NCBI GenBank assembly: GCA_024509875.1
Contig: JAMPIV010000577.1
Span: 396,001 to 460,000, forward strand
DNA from: Oreohelix idahoensis
Taxonomy: Eukaryota; Mollusca; Gastropoda; Stylommatophora; Oreohelicidae
DNA length: 64,000 nt
Direction of reading: 5' to 3'
The translations under genes and the position numbers were made by a program. Below are positions 30,501 to 46,890 of the stretch, in pieces (position 1 is the stretch's first letter; the number at the start of each line of letters is the position of its first letter). The notes below the pieces were generated by a model. That model was not told where the DNA came from, did not search any database, and worked only from the letters and a program-made list of their open reading frames with translations.

Positions 30501-33500
30501 GGACGTCCCCCCTTAAGATATGGATGCACTCCATGTCTACGTATGGGCCACAGAACGACTACGGGCCACATCAGCGACATCCTCCCGACCCCTCCCCCGC
30601 CTCTCAATGAAGTTTCTGTCTACACCCGCGCCGTACGAGGCTGAAACCACACAGAAAACCGCACCATATCTGTCAGCCCCCGCGCACAACCCACGACCCC
30701 CCTCCACCACCCCACCACTCACGCGCCATACCAGATCATTATCTGTAAGAACGACAAAGATCGCGCGCAGGCAGCTAAGCGCCAGACAGCACTAAGCACT
30801 TACCCCCTCCCACCCACGCACCACCCCCACCAAAACACTACACCGCTAGTATATACCGTCTCCCCACAAAACACATCTCCTGCCCGCCCCCCCCAGTAAC
30901 TAACATCACTCATCTAACTCAGCACACCCCCATAGACCTTCTCCCCCCAGTAGCCCTACCCTTCAACCCTGTTTTCCCACCCCCCCCCCTCCCCATCTTC
31001 CTGCCACCTGTAATGACCACTGTGTTAGTTATGAACAACTTCTATACTCCATCGTCAGTCCACCCATATCTCCACGTATTCCCCTATCAGTACTTCAAGA
31101 CCACCACACTCTCTACCCATCGTCCACCCACCTCATCCACCCCCCCTCCTGCACAGATTCTCCCCGCCAGCTCCACTCCTCAACCCACACACCTCCTTCG
31201 ACCTGTGTGTGTACCATCACACCATCACACCTCCCCATCACCCACAAATCCCACTGTATAGTTACCAATAGATACTTCTCAGTCACTCTCCCACCCCTGA
31301 CCACCTTCCCATTAAAGTAATACTTGTTAACTCCCTGTAGTAACCTCCTCCATACCCCACTCCAATACCCGTCTTAATGAATACCACACCATGCAGAGAG
31401 ACGAGAATGGACAGTTGACAGTGGATCTGTGTAGTGTATCAAGAAGCGTCCTAGATACCAATACCTGTAAACTATAACCCTCCAGACCTCACTGACACAT
31501 ATCCATGAACCACCCCACCACCCCCCACTCAGACTACCGTGAATCTGAAAGCCGCGACGACCATCATCCGCATACCACCATATCCAGAGACTCACGCGAT
31601 GAAGAATGCCCCGGCCCTGTCGTTCGACCTACACCAACTCCCCATCACAGCTCGCCTATACGGGCACTAGAGCGCCCCAACGCCAGAGCACCTACAGGAC
31701 GCCATGATCCAGCCTAGGTAGACAGCGAACCCACGATACACCACGCCGAACCAGCCACGACCCTACCCCAGACTCTGCCTGTCGTAGTACCCGAATGAGT
31801 ACGCCCTACATGACCCTAAGCCCAAAACCAATAGTCAGATCTACATTGAGTACAGACTCTCGCAAAGCCGATGCCGTCAGTGAACAACGAGACTCGCTAG
31901 TATCCAGCCAGACCGTGATACATGCCCCTCCTGGGCCTACAACAGTATCCACTCACACCAACGCGCCCTACTACAACCACGTCGCTCCCGCGCACTAAGA
32001 GAGCCTCCCCGATCGGATGCTATGCAACATTGCGTGCGCCTCTCAATCGCATGCTTGAGGATCAACCACGGCGACCCAACAGGCTCATAGCCGAAATTCA
32101 GCCACAGTAACGTATCAAAGCCCCGTCACCCAACTCGCCCCCACACACCTTATGGCCGACCCCATCTCTAAGTGCCTGGATGTTTATGCTTAATTACCTT
32201 GACACTAGAAAGACATCCCCCATACATCGTCTACCACATGCGATCACGCTTGTGCTCTGTGACCAGCCCATGGACATGAAGCGTACTGCCGATAGCAGAT
32301 CGTCTCCGCAGGCTGAACCGCATGTCCCAGTGTCTACGAGACCAGCCCACGCGCCCACGAGGGAGAGAGAAGGAATGTGCCCCATCCCTTCATACGGCTA
32401 TATCCGGCCTAACAGCGTCAACATCGAGACTGCCCGCGAAACTAAGGACGGTATTCGTTAGACCCATGGACGAGAAGGCACTCCCAGCAGCCCGCCGCCC
32501 GCCCCAGTCGTACGGAGCCCCAGCGCCCCCCCGCCACATACCGCCAGGCGTTCCGCGAGGCTGCATCTTAACAGGACCAGAACCCCGACCCGACGACAGG
32601 CGAACCCCAAAGCACCACGATCAGAGCTGAGCTCGCCCCCCCATCCGGCCTGAACCAGCGCCCGGTCACCAGAGCTTGCGAGCTTCAACCTTCCACTGAG
32701 AAGCAGAGCCCACACGAATGGACCACACCGCACCCGCCCACCACCCCAGATAACACACGTAGCGATATCCAAACTACCCAGCGCGCCCTACTATACATTA
32801 GCCACAGTACCACATGTGTCGAGATACATCCCGCTGCCGTAACACCCCTTAGAGACCCACCCCCCTGCCGCCCGAACTGAGAGACGAGGATATGACCTCA
32901 TCAATACATGCCCCCCCCCAGAAGCCCCTGACCCCTACATCCCCTCACTCTGTCTCTACGCTGGCCATGTCCCCACTACTCGCTCATCAACATAGTATCA
33001 TATGCCCCAACCGATATCTAATCCCCCCCTCCCCTACTAGCACACCTCTTCACTTTTCACTCTACCCTCCCTACAAGTACACACCCCCTCTGCTCCAGCC
33101 TCCCGTGACAGCGTCCCCCAATCCCCCCCCCCCCACCACCCCCCCCCCCCCCCACCCCCCCGCCACCTACCCCCAACCCCACCCCCCCCTCATCTGAGAG
33201 AGAGATATATAATGAGATATAGCCGATATAGATACATAGATATATGGCCTCCTACCCCCCTCACCCCACCCCCCCCCCAGCCCCCTTGCTTGTGTGTGTG
33301 TGGTACCCACTCGTAGCCTGACCTCTCACCAGGCAACCCCTCTAGCCTCCCTCATCCGACCGTAGTTGCTTCGCGCAAGCAGGATGGCTTAAAAACGTTA
33401 CTCACCCAACACGCTACTCGCCCTCAGAACCCCGATAGCTGGAGACCGTGAGCAGATAGTCTGCTGTTAAGCAGGCAGCACCTCGAAACGGGGCCAATAA

Positions 33501-36500
33501 CCCGATACAATATAACGCCCCCACCCACCCCCCCGCCCACGAAGACAGGACCCGACACCCACCCACCCCCCCCCCCCCTCCCGCCAAGACCGACCGCGCT
33601 ATAGAGTCAAAAGACACACCACGAACGATGCTCCTTCCAGCCCTGATACACCATAGTTATACATCATGTAGTGTATGTAGTATACCGCGCGTCTCGAACA
33701 AATCCTAAAGTCACACCCTATACCTACGATCGCTAACGCGGCCACACAAAGGACATCATCTCCAACTGACCGAGATGAGCGCTGATAAAACACCTAGAAT
33801 GCTCTCTCAATGAAATATGATATTATACGCCAACCTATAGGCCCCTAAGAAGACTACTCCGCGCCTCCCTACCCCTAGACGAACGTGACCTCACGCCTGC
33901 GTTACTAAAACTCGTACCCACCTGAGCCATCCGAGCCGCTCCCTAACGCCGTCACGTATAACTAAAGAGCACAGTACCTACCTGCACCGTGGGTAGTCAC
34001 ACTTCGAGCCACCTTGTCCTAGATCCTCACACACGAACTCTGAACCCCACTCAGCCGTGACTCTAGGTGAGCGGTAGCGTCCGGCGAAGAGATCAGTCAA
34101 ACAGATTAAGGGCAAAGAAGAGACTTGCCCCCTACAGCGTATCATGCCTACCAGGAAATATATAACGCTCCCGAAAAACCCCCAATGGAGCCATGATCAT
34201 TGCTGTGAGGCCGCGCGGACTCCTTTCATAGTGAGACCGCTACCCCAGATCACGCGAGACGGCCCTCAGACCACACCACTGTAGAATAGCCCGCACGCCG
34301 CCAGCGGAATAACATGAAAGCTGGCAGCCAGATGAGTGTGTATGTGTAAGAGAACTAGTGTCCCCTTCCTCAAGTCGGCACGCGCTAGTCCGCCAGAAGT
34401 GCCCCCCCGCACCGGTTGATACAGTTCCGTGCTCAAGTCCCTACAGCCCCGCATAGAGTCGGCTAACACAGAGACTATGTCTCCTAAGAGTAGAGCTAAC
34501 TCACATCGCCTTGCTTCTGTTGCTTCCCCTAGGACGCTCCACGCTAGAATTATCTCGCGGGGTCAAAGCCGTTCCCGCCCCTCCCAACCGAGCTAGACCT
34601 AACCCGAAGACAACTGTGTGTAGAACTCTCTGATGTCCGAATTTGTGCGCCTCTACAGAAAACGCACGCCCTGTGCACTCTTACTTCTTTGAATGTGCGG
34701 CCACTGCACCTAGCAGATGAACAGAGCACTCAGAGAGTCACCATACACAACGCCCCACGTAGAGAATGTACACTCCCCCTCATTCAAGCCCGCATATGAC
34801 CTTCTTAAAGCACCGGCTCGACACTCCGATAAAAGTACGCGGCTTAGTACACATCAGTGTCCTTTACTTGATGATATAGAGTAAAACCGCTCCCGAACAA
34901 GAAATAATCTCCCCCAATACACTTTCGCGTAAAGATGACCAGAGACTCCGACCCAACCTCGTACACCACAACAAGATCTAGATCCTCCCCCATAAAAGAT
35001 AAAAAAAAAAATCCCCTAAAAACCCCACACCTAACCAACACACACATTAAAAGAATAGAATATCCTATAAACAGATAGAGACACAACTCCTCATGCAAAG
35101 ACCAAACATCCCACTAAGATCAAAAGAACCCCTGTATATCAACTCCGACACAGATACACTACAGATAAAAAACAACTTATCCTCATAAACCCTATTTCAC
35201 CGTCCCATCCCCCCCCCCCCACAGCATCCATCCCCGTAGATGATACCCCACACCCAACGCCACTCGCTAATCTCGCACCAGATCCCGCGCGTCCAAATCT
35301 CGCATAACCCACGCACCCCCCCATCTCCTATCCACACCCCTCCGCACCCCCTCATAATCCAGACACAGACGTCAGCAGAGCTGCACGATGACACTCCCGA
35401 AGTTCATATCGCCCACAACCACATACCCTCCCCCCCAGTACAATACCTCGCAAACCACCCGACACCCCCACACGCGCATCTCGCGACACCTCATCAGAAA
35501 TCCTCTATAGACTTCGCTGAAGACCCTGCCCCCTACATCAGATCGAATCTGCAAAATCTCCCCACAACCACACCCTTCCCACTGATAGATACCACGCACA
35601 CTACCAATGGAAACCCGGACCACAGAATGAATACACAGGCGCGCGATCATAGACAGATACTCGCCCTCCTAGCGCATCTAGTGATGACGAGAGAGCGCGG
35701 CACGCCTATACTGACCGACACACACAGCGCGCTTCATCGCGCCGCCCTCGACTCGCAGCACGCATCACACGTGTCACCGAGTACGGCAGTGAAGACTCGA
35801 GCACGATAGACCCAATCTACCACACGTGACCAATCCCATAGTCCCGCCCACGTTAGTAATACTCCACCCCCCCCGCCCGAAGCCCCCGCCAGAAAGACTA
35901 GACCCTCACACCACGCCCATCCGATCGCCAATAGGAACTCAACGCGCTCTGCACCGCACCTCACCGCCCTCATCCTCACAACAATCACCACGTATCCACA
36001 TGACCCCAGACCACACCCCCCCGATTGATAATGTAGACAACCTTAACATCCTAAAAACCATGGTCACCATACCGGCCTCCCTCGCTCGCAACACAGCCAG
36101 TCGAATAGTGGTCTCCGACCCGACCACCTCGCCCCCGCGACTACCCACTACACATAGTACCCATCCTACCTCTGAATATAAGTAAGCGCACAATAGAATA
36201 TCCTATATCAGAGATATAAACCACACGCTGTCGTAACTATTGTATATTTCATCCACTCAGCCGCCCTCGCCTAATACTGACAACTGATCCCTCGCCCATA
36301 CCCGCACAACGCACTACTGTCAGCACCAACGTGCGCCCGGTGCCAGCCCACGCATGACAAGCATACGCCTCATATCCCCTGCCCCCCTCAGACACGTACC
36401 CCAAAGCTCACACCATATACCTCTTCTGTCTAGTACGACAGGATCTCCGACGCCTGGTGAGATATTACCCCCCCCCCCCACTACTCCCCCCTAGCCCATC

Positions 36501-38481
36501 ACGCGCCCACCCTACGCGCCCTCCGTCGACGACTAACCAACTACACCTTACGCTCGCCTCCACGCGAGCCAAGAAGAATAGCCAACGATGGGAGAGACTG
36601 CACCCATAAGATCGGACAAAAGCTGTACATCCCTCCTGGAAGATGAGTTCGCCACTTTGATCTGAGAGCACTGACAAGAGAAAGTTCCCAATATCCTGCT
36701 ATCTACACATCCCATTATCGTTAACAGCCATGTGTAGAGATATCTACTTTAGACATAATAAGGATACCCACCTCCACAATAGAAAAAAAATCTAACTAAT
36801 CGTGCCTCATTAATCCGGCAATGCATAAGCACCATGTCACTGCCAAAGACCACAGACACCTCTGCCCGGGACCTAATGACCGAGAGTGACTGAAATCAGC
36901 CTGTGACTTGTCACTAGTGATGGAAAATCATACGAGAGATCGGCGTACCACCGTGGATATACTGACTGATCAAGGATAAAATGTACTCCATGTAGATGCA
37001 CAACTTACAAGAGCAGCGATGCATACTCCAGTAATGCTCCGCATTACACTCATTTTAGCTGCGGCTGATCCTCCAATCGCCAGCATCCACATCCATCTCT
37101 CCCCCCTTACCCCTGTGATATAGTATCAACGATATAGTATCCCGTCTCGCTATGGAAACACAATGTCACCTCCAAGAGGTATGGCACTATAACCCAACCC
37201 CAAAAAAATAACCCCCATCCTCCAAATAAATAAACTCAGTATAATCTACTATAAAACCACGAACACTGCCATAACACCCGAGAACGAGCCCGGCAGAGCA
37301 CCCTAGCAGGACAACTGAGTGGTACAAAGCCCTGCCACCGCTCTGACACCTAGACCCATCACTGCCACTCACTCTGCAATCAATCTAGTGTCTCCTCTCA
37401 GAGGACACCCCTCCATCTACCTAACGCTTACACCGAGGAGCCCCCAGAGACTAGATGGTGCTCTCAATCCTACTCGAAGTAAAACGTATAACACTCACAT
37501 TTGAACACTACCAAGACGCCGATAAATCAATCCCAAGAGTGAGGACACAGATAGAAGTTAAGTGGCCATATGACAGAAGAAGATCCAAAGTACATGATCC
37601 CAGATGAAATGTTCGTGAAGACCTGAATGTCCCGACAACTATAAGAGATAGAGAGAACAGACCGGAAAAGACACTGCCCCTTACAGCACTAGAAGTCGCG
37701 CCTGCGACGACCGAAATAGAGAAGAATGAAATACAGTACTCTGAACCCCCACCATAGCTCGCCTCAAAGCAGGTAAATCGAATTTGACGTAGCGTCTAGC
37801 ACATCGACAGCGTTTGATGTATAACGACTCGTGTCTAGAACTACTGAAGTGGGGAGTGCACTATTGATATTATGCGTTGAACGTTGTGTACTCAGCCAGA
37901 CGTTTCCAAAGAGACACATACTCCTACTCACCTGAGCGCAATCTCCAGTCTACGCACTCAAAATACAGACCTGCCCTCACCGAGAACAGAGCGATGCCAC
38001 GTTTATGGGAGTATTGTGCCAACGACCTGAGGATAGCAAGATCTAGACACTGCAGATCCTCCCAGCATGTTCTCGATCTCGACTACTCCCGTCTCACGCG
38101 AACACCCTATAGTGAGTGACGTGACTCTCACACTCGGTCAAGACATGAACGTCCGACTCCGCCAAACACAACCCTCACTGTGAGACAGTACTCCACGTCA
38201 GATCCCCCTCCAATCTCAACGTTCACAACAAAACCCCAGAACCGCAGCCGCGTTCCGCAAGCCTCTGCCTACCGAAGTAGAAGTTTTATATACGACTCGA
38301 GAGTCTAATTTATAACGACTCCAGGAGCGCTGGGGTGTGCACCGAGAGGGTGACTGAACTACCTTGGTGATAAAATGTCTCCCATCTGAAACTCGTAGCT
38401 GTGCCAGTCGATGGCAACCCCCCATGAATCAACCCCCCCCCCACCAGCCCTCAGGAGCCTCCAAACTCCCCCCCCCCCCCC

Positions 38482-38521
<40 letters not shown>

Positions 38522-38544
38522 ACCGCCCCCCCCCCCCCCGCGTG
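30501..38544. other. C-rich, gene-free interior of LTR-A
   Basis: Eight kilobases with a strong strand bias: C and A abundant, G and T scarce, with many C-runs of 7-20 or more (for example near 33121-33190 and 38470-38540). No open frame exceeds 189 codons and none shows gag, protease, integrase or RT motifs on either strand. There is no tandem period I can see. The composition changes sharply at 30501 and 38545, and the bias is weaker between about 33600 and 35200 and near 37500-38400. The right LTR has lost its first 107 bases into the C-run. It looks like low-quality consensus, though a natural non-coding interior (LARD-like) cannot be excluded. Confidence 0.6.
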
Positions 38545-41044
38545 CACACGTGAGATGATAGAATGTGATATAGAGGCTGTCTTTGAGAATCGAGAAAATC
38601 TTCTCTCTCTCACCTATCTTCTACGACCGTTTTTTTTTAAAAGTGTCTGACAGTCTAAACCACAGATATATATTACATAAATCTCTATCTACTCACGGGC
38701 ACGCACATACACGTGACGACAGTTAAACACGCAGACGTGGGAATCTATAACAATGAATTTATATGTATTATTGAACGAGCTGACCAACGCACTGATTTAG
38801 TTCAAGAGAGATTTTTATTATTATCGTCTAAAAAAAAAATCTTCTCACAACACCAAAAATTTACATCAAGGAAAAACATAGGCCTATACAAATAGTCATA
38901 AAATTTAAGAAAATGCTACAAGGATGATAACCCCGTTATGATCTTAACTCTAGGTTTAGCCCACAGTCCCGTTAAGAGAACAGATGATGGCCCAAAGAGT
39001 TATAGATACGTAGGGTTGAGGCTAAGAGTTTTTCTTCTTTTCTCGTAAATGTATGCACAGAGTTGAATAATCTGATTTAGCCTAAGAAGTAAGAAACTCT
39101 AGCAAATAGTAACAAATTCTGCAGGTTAAACAAAAAGTTAAGACAGCAAAATGGGTGACAATAATACCGCGGTAAAATAACACTCTGACCTGTGTTCTCT
39201 CATTCATTCAGCCATGGCCTTTCTCACACATATATACTCACAACTTTGCTCGCTGCCTCTGGGAACATCATAATTCTAGGACCTTCACACAGACCCGAAA
39301 ATGCAGTCCTTGACCAAGAAATCCCCAGTTCCAAAAGACGTACTAAACTCTCAGGGAACGATTCCTTGGGGGTTCTAATTTTTCGAATGTCTGATTAAGT
39401 CACATAAAATTTTGTCCAGGCACGAAAGTTAGCAGAGCACAATGTCATTAGCTTTGGATTCTAGGATTTAAGGAATGTCAGATCGGTGTCTTCTTTCAGG
39501 CAGGTGCTATATTTGGTTACCACATTACTAGTCACAATCTCTGTCGGAATGTTAAATGTTTTTTTTTTCTTGTAATATTTTCGCCGCCAGGCAACATGTA
39601 CATTTAAATTTGTGGAGCAATATGAACTGGCTCAAAAGCCCAATATATATTTCTAGTCTTTAGAAACCGTTAGTGGGATTGCTATTACTGTCTCTCTCTG
39701 ATGGCATATGCACTGTCAGATCCAGTGTTACTTGAAACAAAACAAAACCCCACGTGGTTAAAGATAGGAACTGTCTATGCTTCACACAAATATGTCTCTT
39801 TACTAAACGCTGGCAAGTTGGGTACCACCGTTTCACTATATAAAAGAAAGAACACATATCAAATAATTTACATATATGTACTCAATATAACTTACATTTT
39901 AATAGCAAGCCTACAGCTTGACTTATATTTAAAACTTCCCGTAAAATAAGTTATATTAAATAAATCAAACATCATGAATTAGAAAATACATACGTATTTC
40001 GTCAACACTCAATGATGTATCTAGCGTTATAAGTTTAGTTTTTTTTTAAAATATATTCTCTCGTCTGATATTTTAGAAGTTAAATTAAATTTCTTTATTA
40101 GCCGACTGAATTTAAGCAAGAAATATAATTACTGTTTTCCACTGAAACGCGTCACTAGAAAATAATACAGACTATATAGATTAAGCACTCTGTTAAAAAG
40201 AACTAGTTTAAAATTAAATTGGCGATTTAACACTTAATCACTTCACAAAATTCTAGATATAATATATATTACCTCAAAACACAGCACTACAGGGTATCGC
40301 ACAATTAAGAATTATACGCTTATATTTATGGAAGTCTAGAAGTTCGACAAATTGTCGCAACAAACTAAGAAACTTCGCTTATACAGCTCTACTCTTCGCG
40401 AACCACCTGTCTACTGCGATTTATTGAGAAGAATGAAAATAAAGTTTCAAACTAGGTTAATATTTTAAAATCAGACAAAGGATGAACTATTTCCCCCGCC
40501 CCGATCTCTCCCCCTTCTCATAACAGCTACGTTTAACTTAGAGGCGTGTCGTAACTGCCACCAGGGCGATTACGCACCTTCGTTAACAAACTGACCGAGA
40601 TGTACGCGTGTCAGCTTCAAATCCCAGACAGCCTGTCTGCGGTGCGGACGATTTTTCACGCCACGCCAGGTTTTTCTAACGAAAACCTCATGCGTTTCTG
40701 CAAACTGTAGACAGCTGTCTCGTTCCTGCACTGTGAGGATGCCGTGTTTGACACCTCACGCGAGTGTCAGGTGAAAAAATGGTAGACCAAAAGTCTGCTC
40801 TAGTCTGGGTATGAAACATAATCACACCTTTCGTCTACTGACATCTATGTAATCGAATTACGTATCCCAGTATAAGAAAAACACGAGGTAAAGTTTTAGA
40901 ATACTGAAGAAAATATTTTTCGCAAACGAGTGATGCGAAAAATGCAGGAAAAACAAGTAAGGAAAGATAATAAAATGAAAGGATTAGGGTGAGAGAATAG
41001 GAAGAAGATGTAGGTAATTTAATGATATAAAGACCTACGTGACA
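38545..41044. repeat. LTR-A, right LTR (missing its first ~107 bases)
   Basis: Partner of 28007-30500. Differences noticed include a small insertion at about 39047 and single substitutions scattered through it. It ends CTACGTGACA and is followed by the ACGGT duplication and resumed LINE sequence. Confidence 0.88.
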
Positions 41045-41408
41045 ACGGTATGAGAGCTGTATACTTTCTGTGCTTCTCTATGGCACGGAATGCTGGAGAG
41101 TAACAGAGAAGGAAATGTCGAAACTGTCCTCTTTCCACACAATCTGCCTAAGGTAAATTCTCCGAATTTTTTGACCAAACACCATCAGCAACCAAGAACT
41201 ACTTACTTGGAGTAACCAGGAGGACATGCACACCATCATAGCTGGCAGACGCTGAAGATAGGTTGGCCACGTCCTCAGAAGGAACCCTAATACCATCACA
41301 AGAACAGCTATGCAATGGACGCCCGAGGGAAAGCGAAAGAGAAGCCGACCAAAAACAACTTGGCGGAGAACTGTGGAAGCCGAGATGCAAAGAATGAACC
41401 AGAGTTGG
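41045..41408 (+). pseudogene. LINE RT, middle C-terminal piece
   Basis: Reads SVLLYGTECWRVTEKEM, then a stretch with IIAGRR, RWVGHVLRRNP and TWRRTVEAEMQRMNQSW, the thumb and C-terminal blocks of the LINE begun at 26930. A few stops occur. It is bounded on the left by the LTR-A target duplication and on the right by GTTGG, the LTR-B target. Confidence 0.85.
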
Positions 41409-44097
<2,689 letters not shown>

Positions 44098-44521
44098 ATT
44101 GGGCGACTCGAGACAGGATTATTGAACTCGGACACGCATTTGAGATAAATCACAAGTGCAGACATCGTTTATATTATAGTTCTACGGTCTATTTATTTCC
44201 CTAGAATACTGACAGAAATTTTAGATTTACTGAAAGAGTAATGTTAGTTATTGGTTTGGATAGATCTGCTCATACGTCTTGCAATAAATAAATAAATAAG
44301 GTGAACTATTTTAAGAGTAAAGTTAATTGATAAAATAAATCTAAAACTTCTCTCAAATTAATTGGTAAATGAAAAGAACTGTCCAATTGCTGAAGCCTAA
44401 CTTCTGTTTGTTGTCAGTGTGGTTCATTTTATATTTTTAGTCAGCTAGATCGGCTAATTTTATTTTAGACTAGTAGCAATTGTAATTTTCGTGTCTCCTG
44501 TGAACACTCTCGTGACACAGC

Positions 44522-45775
44522 ATGGCCCAATCACAAAATCTCTTAACTTTTTATTTAAATGTTGCTAAAGAGATGGGCTTATCGGCTAAGAATTATCTTA
44601 TTTTGTTGCCACTTCTGTGAAAGAAGATAAGGAACGGATTAAAGAAGATAAAGACAGGATAGAAGCCGAGAAAGCCGCGGCCCGAGAAGAGAGAAGATTT
44701 GAAAGAGAAGAGAAGGAGAAGCAACGGGAACACGAAAAAGATAATACGGAAAAGCACAGAGCTTTTGAGGAGCAGCAGGCTGAAAGGCAAAGAGCTTTTG
44801 AGAAGGAACAGGCTGACAGACTACAGGCCGAAAAGGAGGCTCACAGACTAAAGGCCGAAAAGGAGGCCGAAAAGGCAAACAGGAAGGAACAGGCCGACAG
44901 AGCCCACGCACTCAGGCTTAAAGAACTAGAGATTGAAGGAAGAAGAATCGAATCTAGTTCTAGCACCAATGGGTCGGGAAGCTCTCAGACTAGTGAGGGG
45001 GGTAATATATCTCAAGCGATTGTTCCAAGCGCGGCCTCTTTTCAGTTAGATGCTTACTGAGAAACTTCTGAGGAAATAGACATTTATCCTGCTAGATTTG
45101 ATTCTTTAGCTACCACCTATGGATTAGATAGAGAGAGATACACCATGAAGCTATCTCAGGGTCTGCGAGGAGCTGCATACAACGTCTTCCTCAAAATGGC
45201 ACCGGAAGACAACAATTATGAGTTGTTGGATAAAGCTCTGCTGCAACGTTTTGTGCTGAATGCACAAACTTTTCAGAGCAAATTCCGGGAGGCCTAGAGG
45301 CAAAAAGAAGAATCTTATAAGCAGTTTGCTACACGTCTGGCAATGTACTTGAAGAAGTGGTGATCACTAAGCGCCTTCGACGAATCGTAAGAGAGATTAC
45401 AAGAAATGATTATCGTGGAGCAGTTTAAGGACTCGCTTACCCCAGACACGAGACGGTTCCTGGCTGAGCATGGAGCCGAAACTCTTGATCAGGTGGTACT
45501 GTTTGCTGATCGGTACCAGAGCGCACAGTCGAAAGTGAATCCGACTAAACGGCACCAACACGATAATCATCTCAAACGAGAGGAGCGCCCTTTCACTGAC
45601 TCAAAGAGTACCACCAACACCTTACACAACACAACAGCAACAACAACCACTGGATCACCATAGGCAGAAACAGAACAATTCAGCCCAGAGAACTGCAAAG
45701 CGATGGTGTAAGGCGTGTAAATCTGACACGCACTTCACATCGGACTGTAAGAGGCCTTAGGCAGGCCCTTATAAT
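44522..45775 (+). pseudogene. LTR-B gag
   Basis: Starts at ATG 44522 (MAQSQNLLTF), shifts frame near 44612, and runs through a long charged coiled coil (KEDKERIKEDKDRIEAEKAA, then EEQQAERQRAFEKEQADR repeats), a Ser-rich linker and the capsid-like region (TYGLDRERYTMKLSQGLRGA). It ends in a C-x2-C-x4-H-x4-C knuckle (CKACKSDTHFTSDC, near 45715-45755). Stops lie at 45058 and 45297. Layout and several motifs match the gag of the intact element (10667-11188 and the start of 6811-10758), including reading in one frame through YGLxxExx..KLSQGL, where the younger element has its frameshift. Confidence 0.85.
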
Positions 45776-45864
45776 GTTGCATGTCTGATCAGGTGGCCGA
45801 TAGGGAAACATGACCCCCAGGCATATGAACTAAATTCCAGCCACCTTCCATTACTGAGCAAGTA

Positions 45865-46140
45865 ACCGTGGATAACCAAACCATACGGTGCCTCTATGAC
45901 TCGGGTCTCGAATTTTCCGCTTTGGTTACCCCATCTTTGGTGAAGGCCCACCAATACACTGATGAAACTGTAGAAATACAGGGGCCCCGGAGGAAGAGCA
46001 TGAACCCATGACTCTTCCAGTTGCAGAAATTGATGTTTCAACCCGATATGTGCGGGGGAAAATCACTGCTGCAGTAGTAGACAAGTTAGTCAAACATCTC
46101 ATCTTAGGGAGGAAATATGTGTTTCTTGGAGATCCCTCAC
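45865..46140 (+). pseudogene. LTR-B protease
   Basis: Reads VTVDNQTIRCLYDSGLEFS, with DSG as the aspartic protease active-site triplet, then a frameshift near 45990 and LPVAEIDVSTRYVRGKI and HLILGRKYVFLGDPS. The pattern copies the protease at residues 263-352 of the intact element. A (GA)n run at 46161-46191 follows it. Confidence 0.8.
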
Positions 46141-46155
46141 GTGACTCCAAGTCGA

Positions 46156-46194
<39 letters not shown>

Positions 46195-46289
46195 ACAGGA
46201 AAAGCCCAAGCAGCCCCTAAGCCCTTATCTTTAAACAGCCTGAATATTTCTTAGCTGAAGCAGGCACAAAGGCCGATAAAACCTTAAAG

Positions 46290-46890
46290 CCTTGCTTTTC
46301 TAAGTTGTATGGAAATTACTCCCATACTCGCCATGGAGCATTTTACAGGGAGGAAGGTTTGATTTACAGACGGGCAGGGAATAAGAGACATTTAGTTGTC
46401 CCACTCCCATTTCGCACCCGCCTGATGCAGAAAATGCATTCCACCGATTGCTCGATTTGCCATCACCCAGATAATCAGAAGGATGAAACTACCAAGAAAG
46501 AGTTTGAGCAGAGTACGCAACAGCCAACATTGGATAACTCGTACATCAAATCAACATTTCTGTGTAGCAAAGCAGAGTTACGACAAGCGCAGAAGGACGA
46601 TATTACCTTTGCGCCATACTCTAAATAGAGTCTGATAAAAAGAACCCATGCTTCAGCTGCAGCTTTCTACACAGAAGATGGAATTATCTATCGACGGACT
46701 ATGCAAGGGAAGCAGCTCTAAGTGCCCCTCCCTTTAAGACCCTCCGTTATGATAGCAGCTCATATATCTTCTTCGGGGGAACATCTTCTTGTGGGTACTA
46801 CTATGCGTAATATTAAGGAGGTATACTTCTGGCCCAACCAATGGAAAGACGTTCGTCTGTACGTATTGAACGGTACACATTGCCAAGAGA
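46290..46890 (+). pseudogene. LTR-B integrase N-terminal remnant
   Basis: Contains two similar blocks, GAFYREEGLIYRRAG..HLVVPLPFR at 46335-46415 and AAFYTEDGIIYRRTMQGKQ..VPLPLR at 46660-46735, which is the region before the integrase finger, apparently duplicated. The second leads to SSSGEHLLVGTTMRNIKEVYFWP and a frameshifted C-x2-C pair (THCQES), an altered HHCC finger. The catalytic core is absent. Confidence 0.68.

Larger units (their letters stand above)
27900..41044 (-). mobile_element. LTR-A: LTR element with an anomalous interior
   Basis: The ends TGTCGAAG..CGTGACA are flanked by a perfect 5-bp duplication ACGGT (27895-27899 and 41045-41049) and by the two halves of a LINE. The LTRs (27900-30500 and 38545-41044) are about 99% alike by eye, so the insertion is fairly young. 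The interior (30501-38544) should hold gag and pol but shows none. The minus orientation is a guess from a purine tract, AAGGGGGGACG, next to the inner edge of the left LTR when read on the minus strand. Confidence 0.82.

Noticed and set aside
30520..36185. Many frames of 60-190 codons rich in Pro, Thr and His in the C-rich region
   Set aside because: They follow from the C/A bias, lack start context and motifs, and lie in sequence of doubtful quality.
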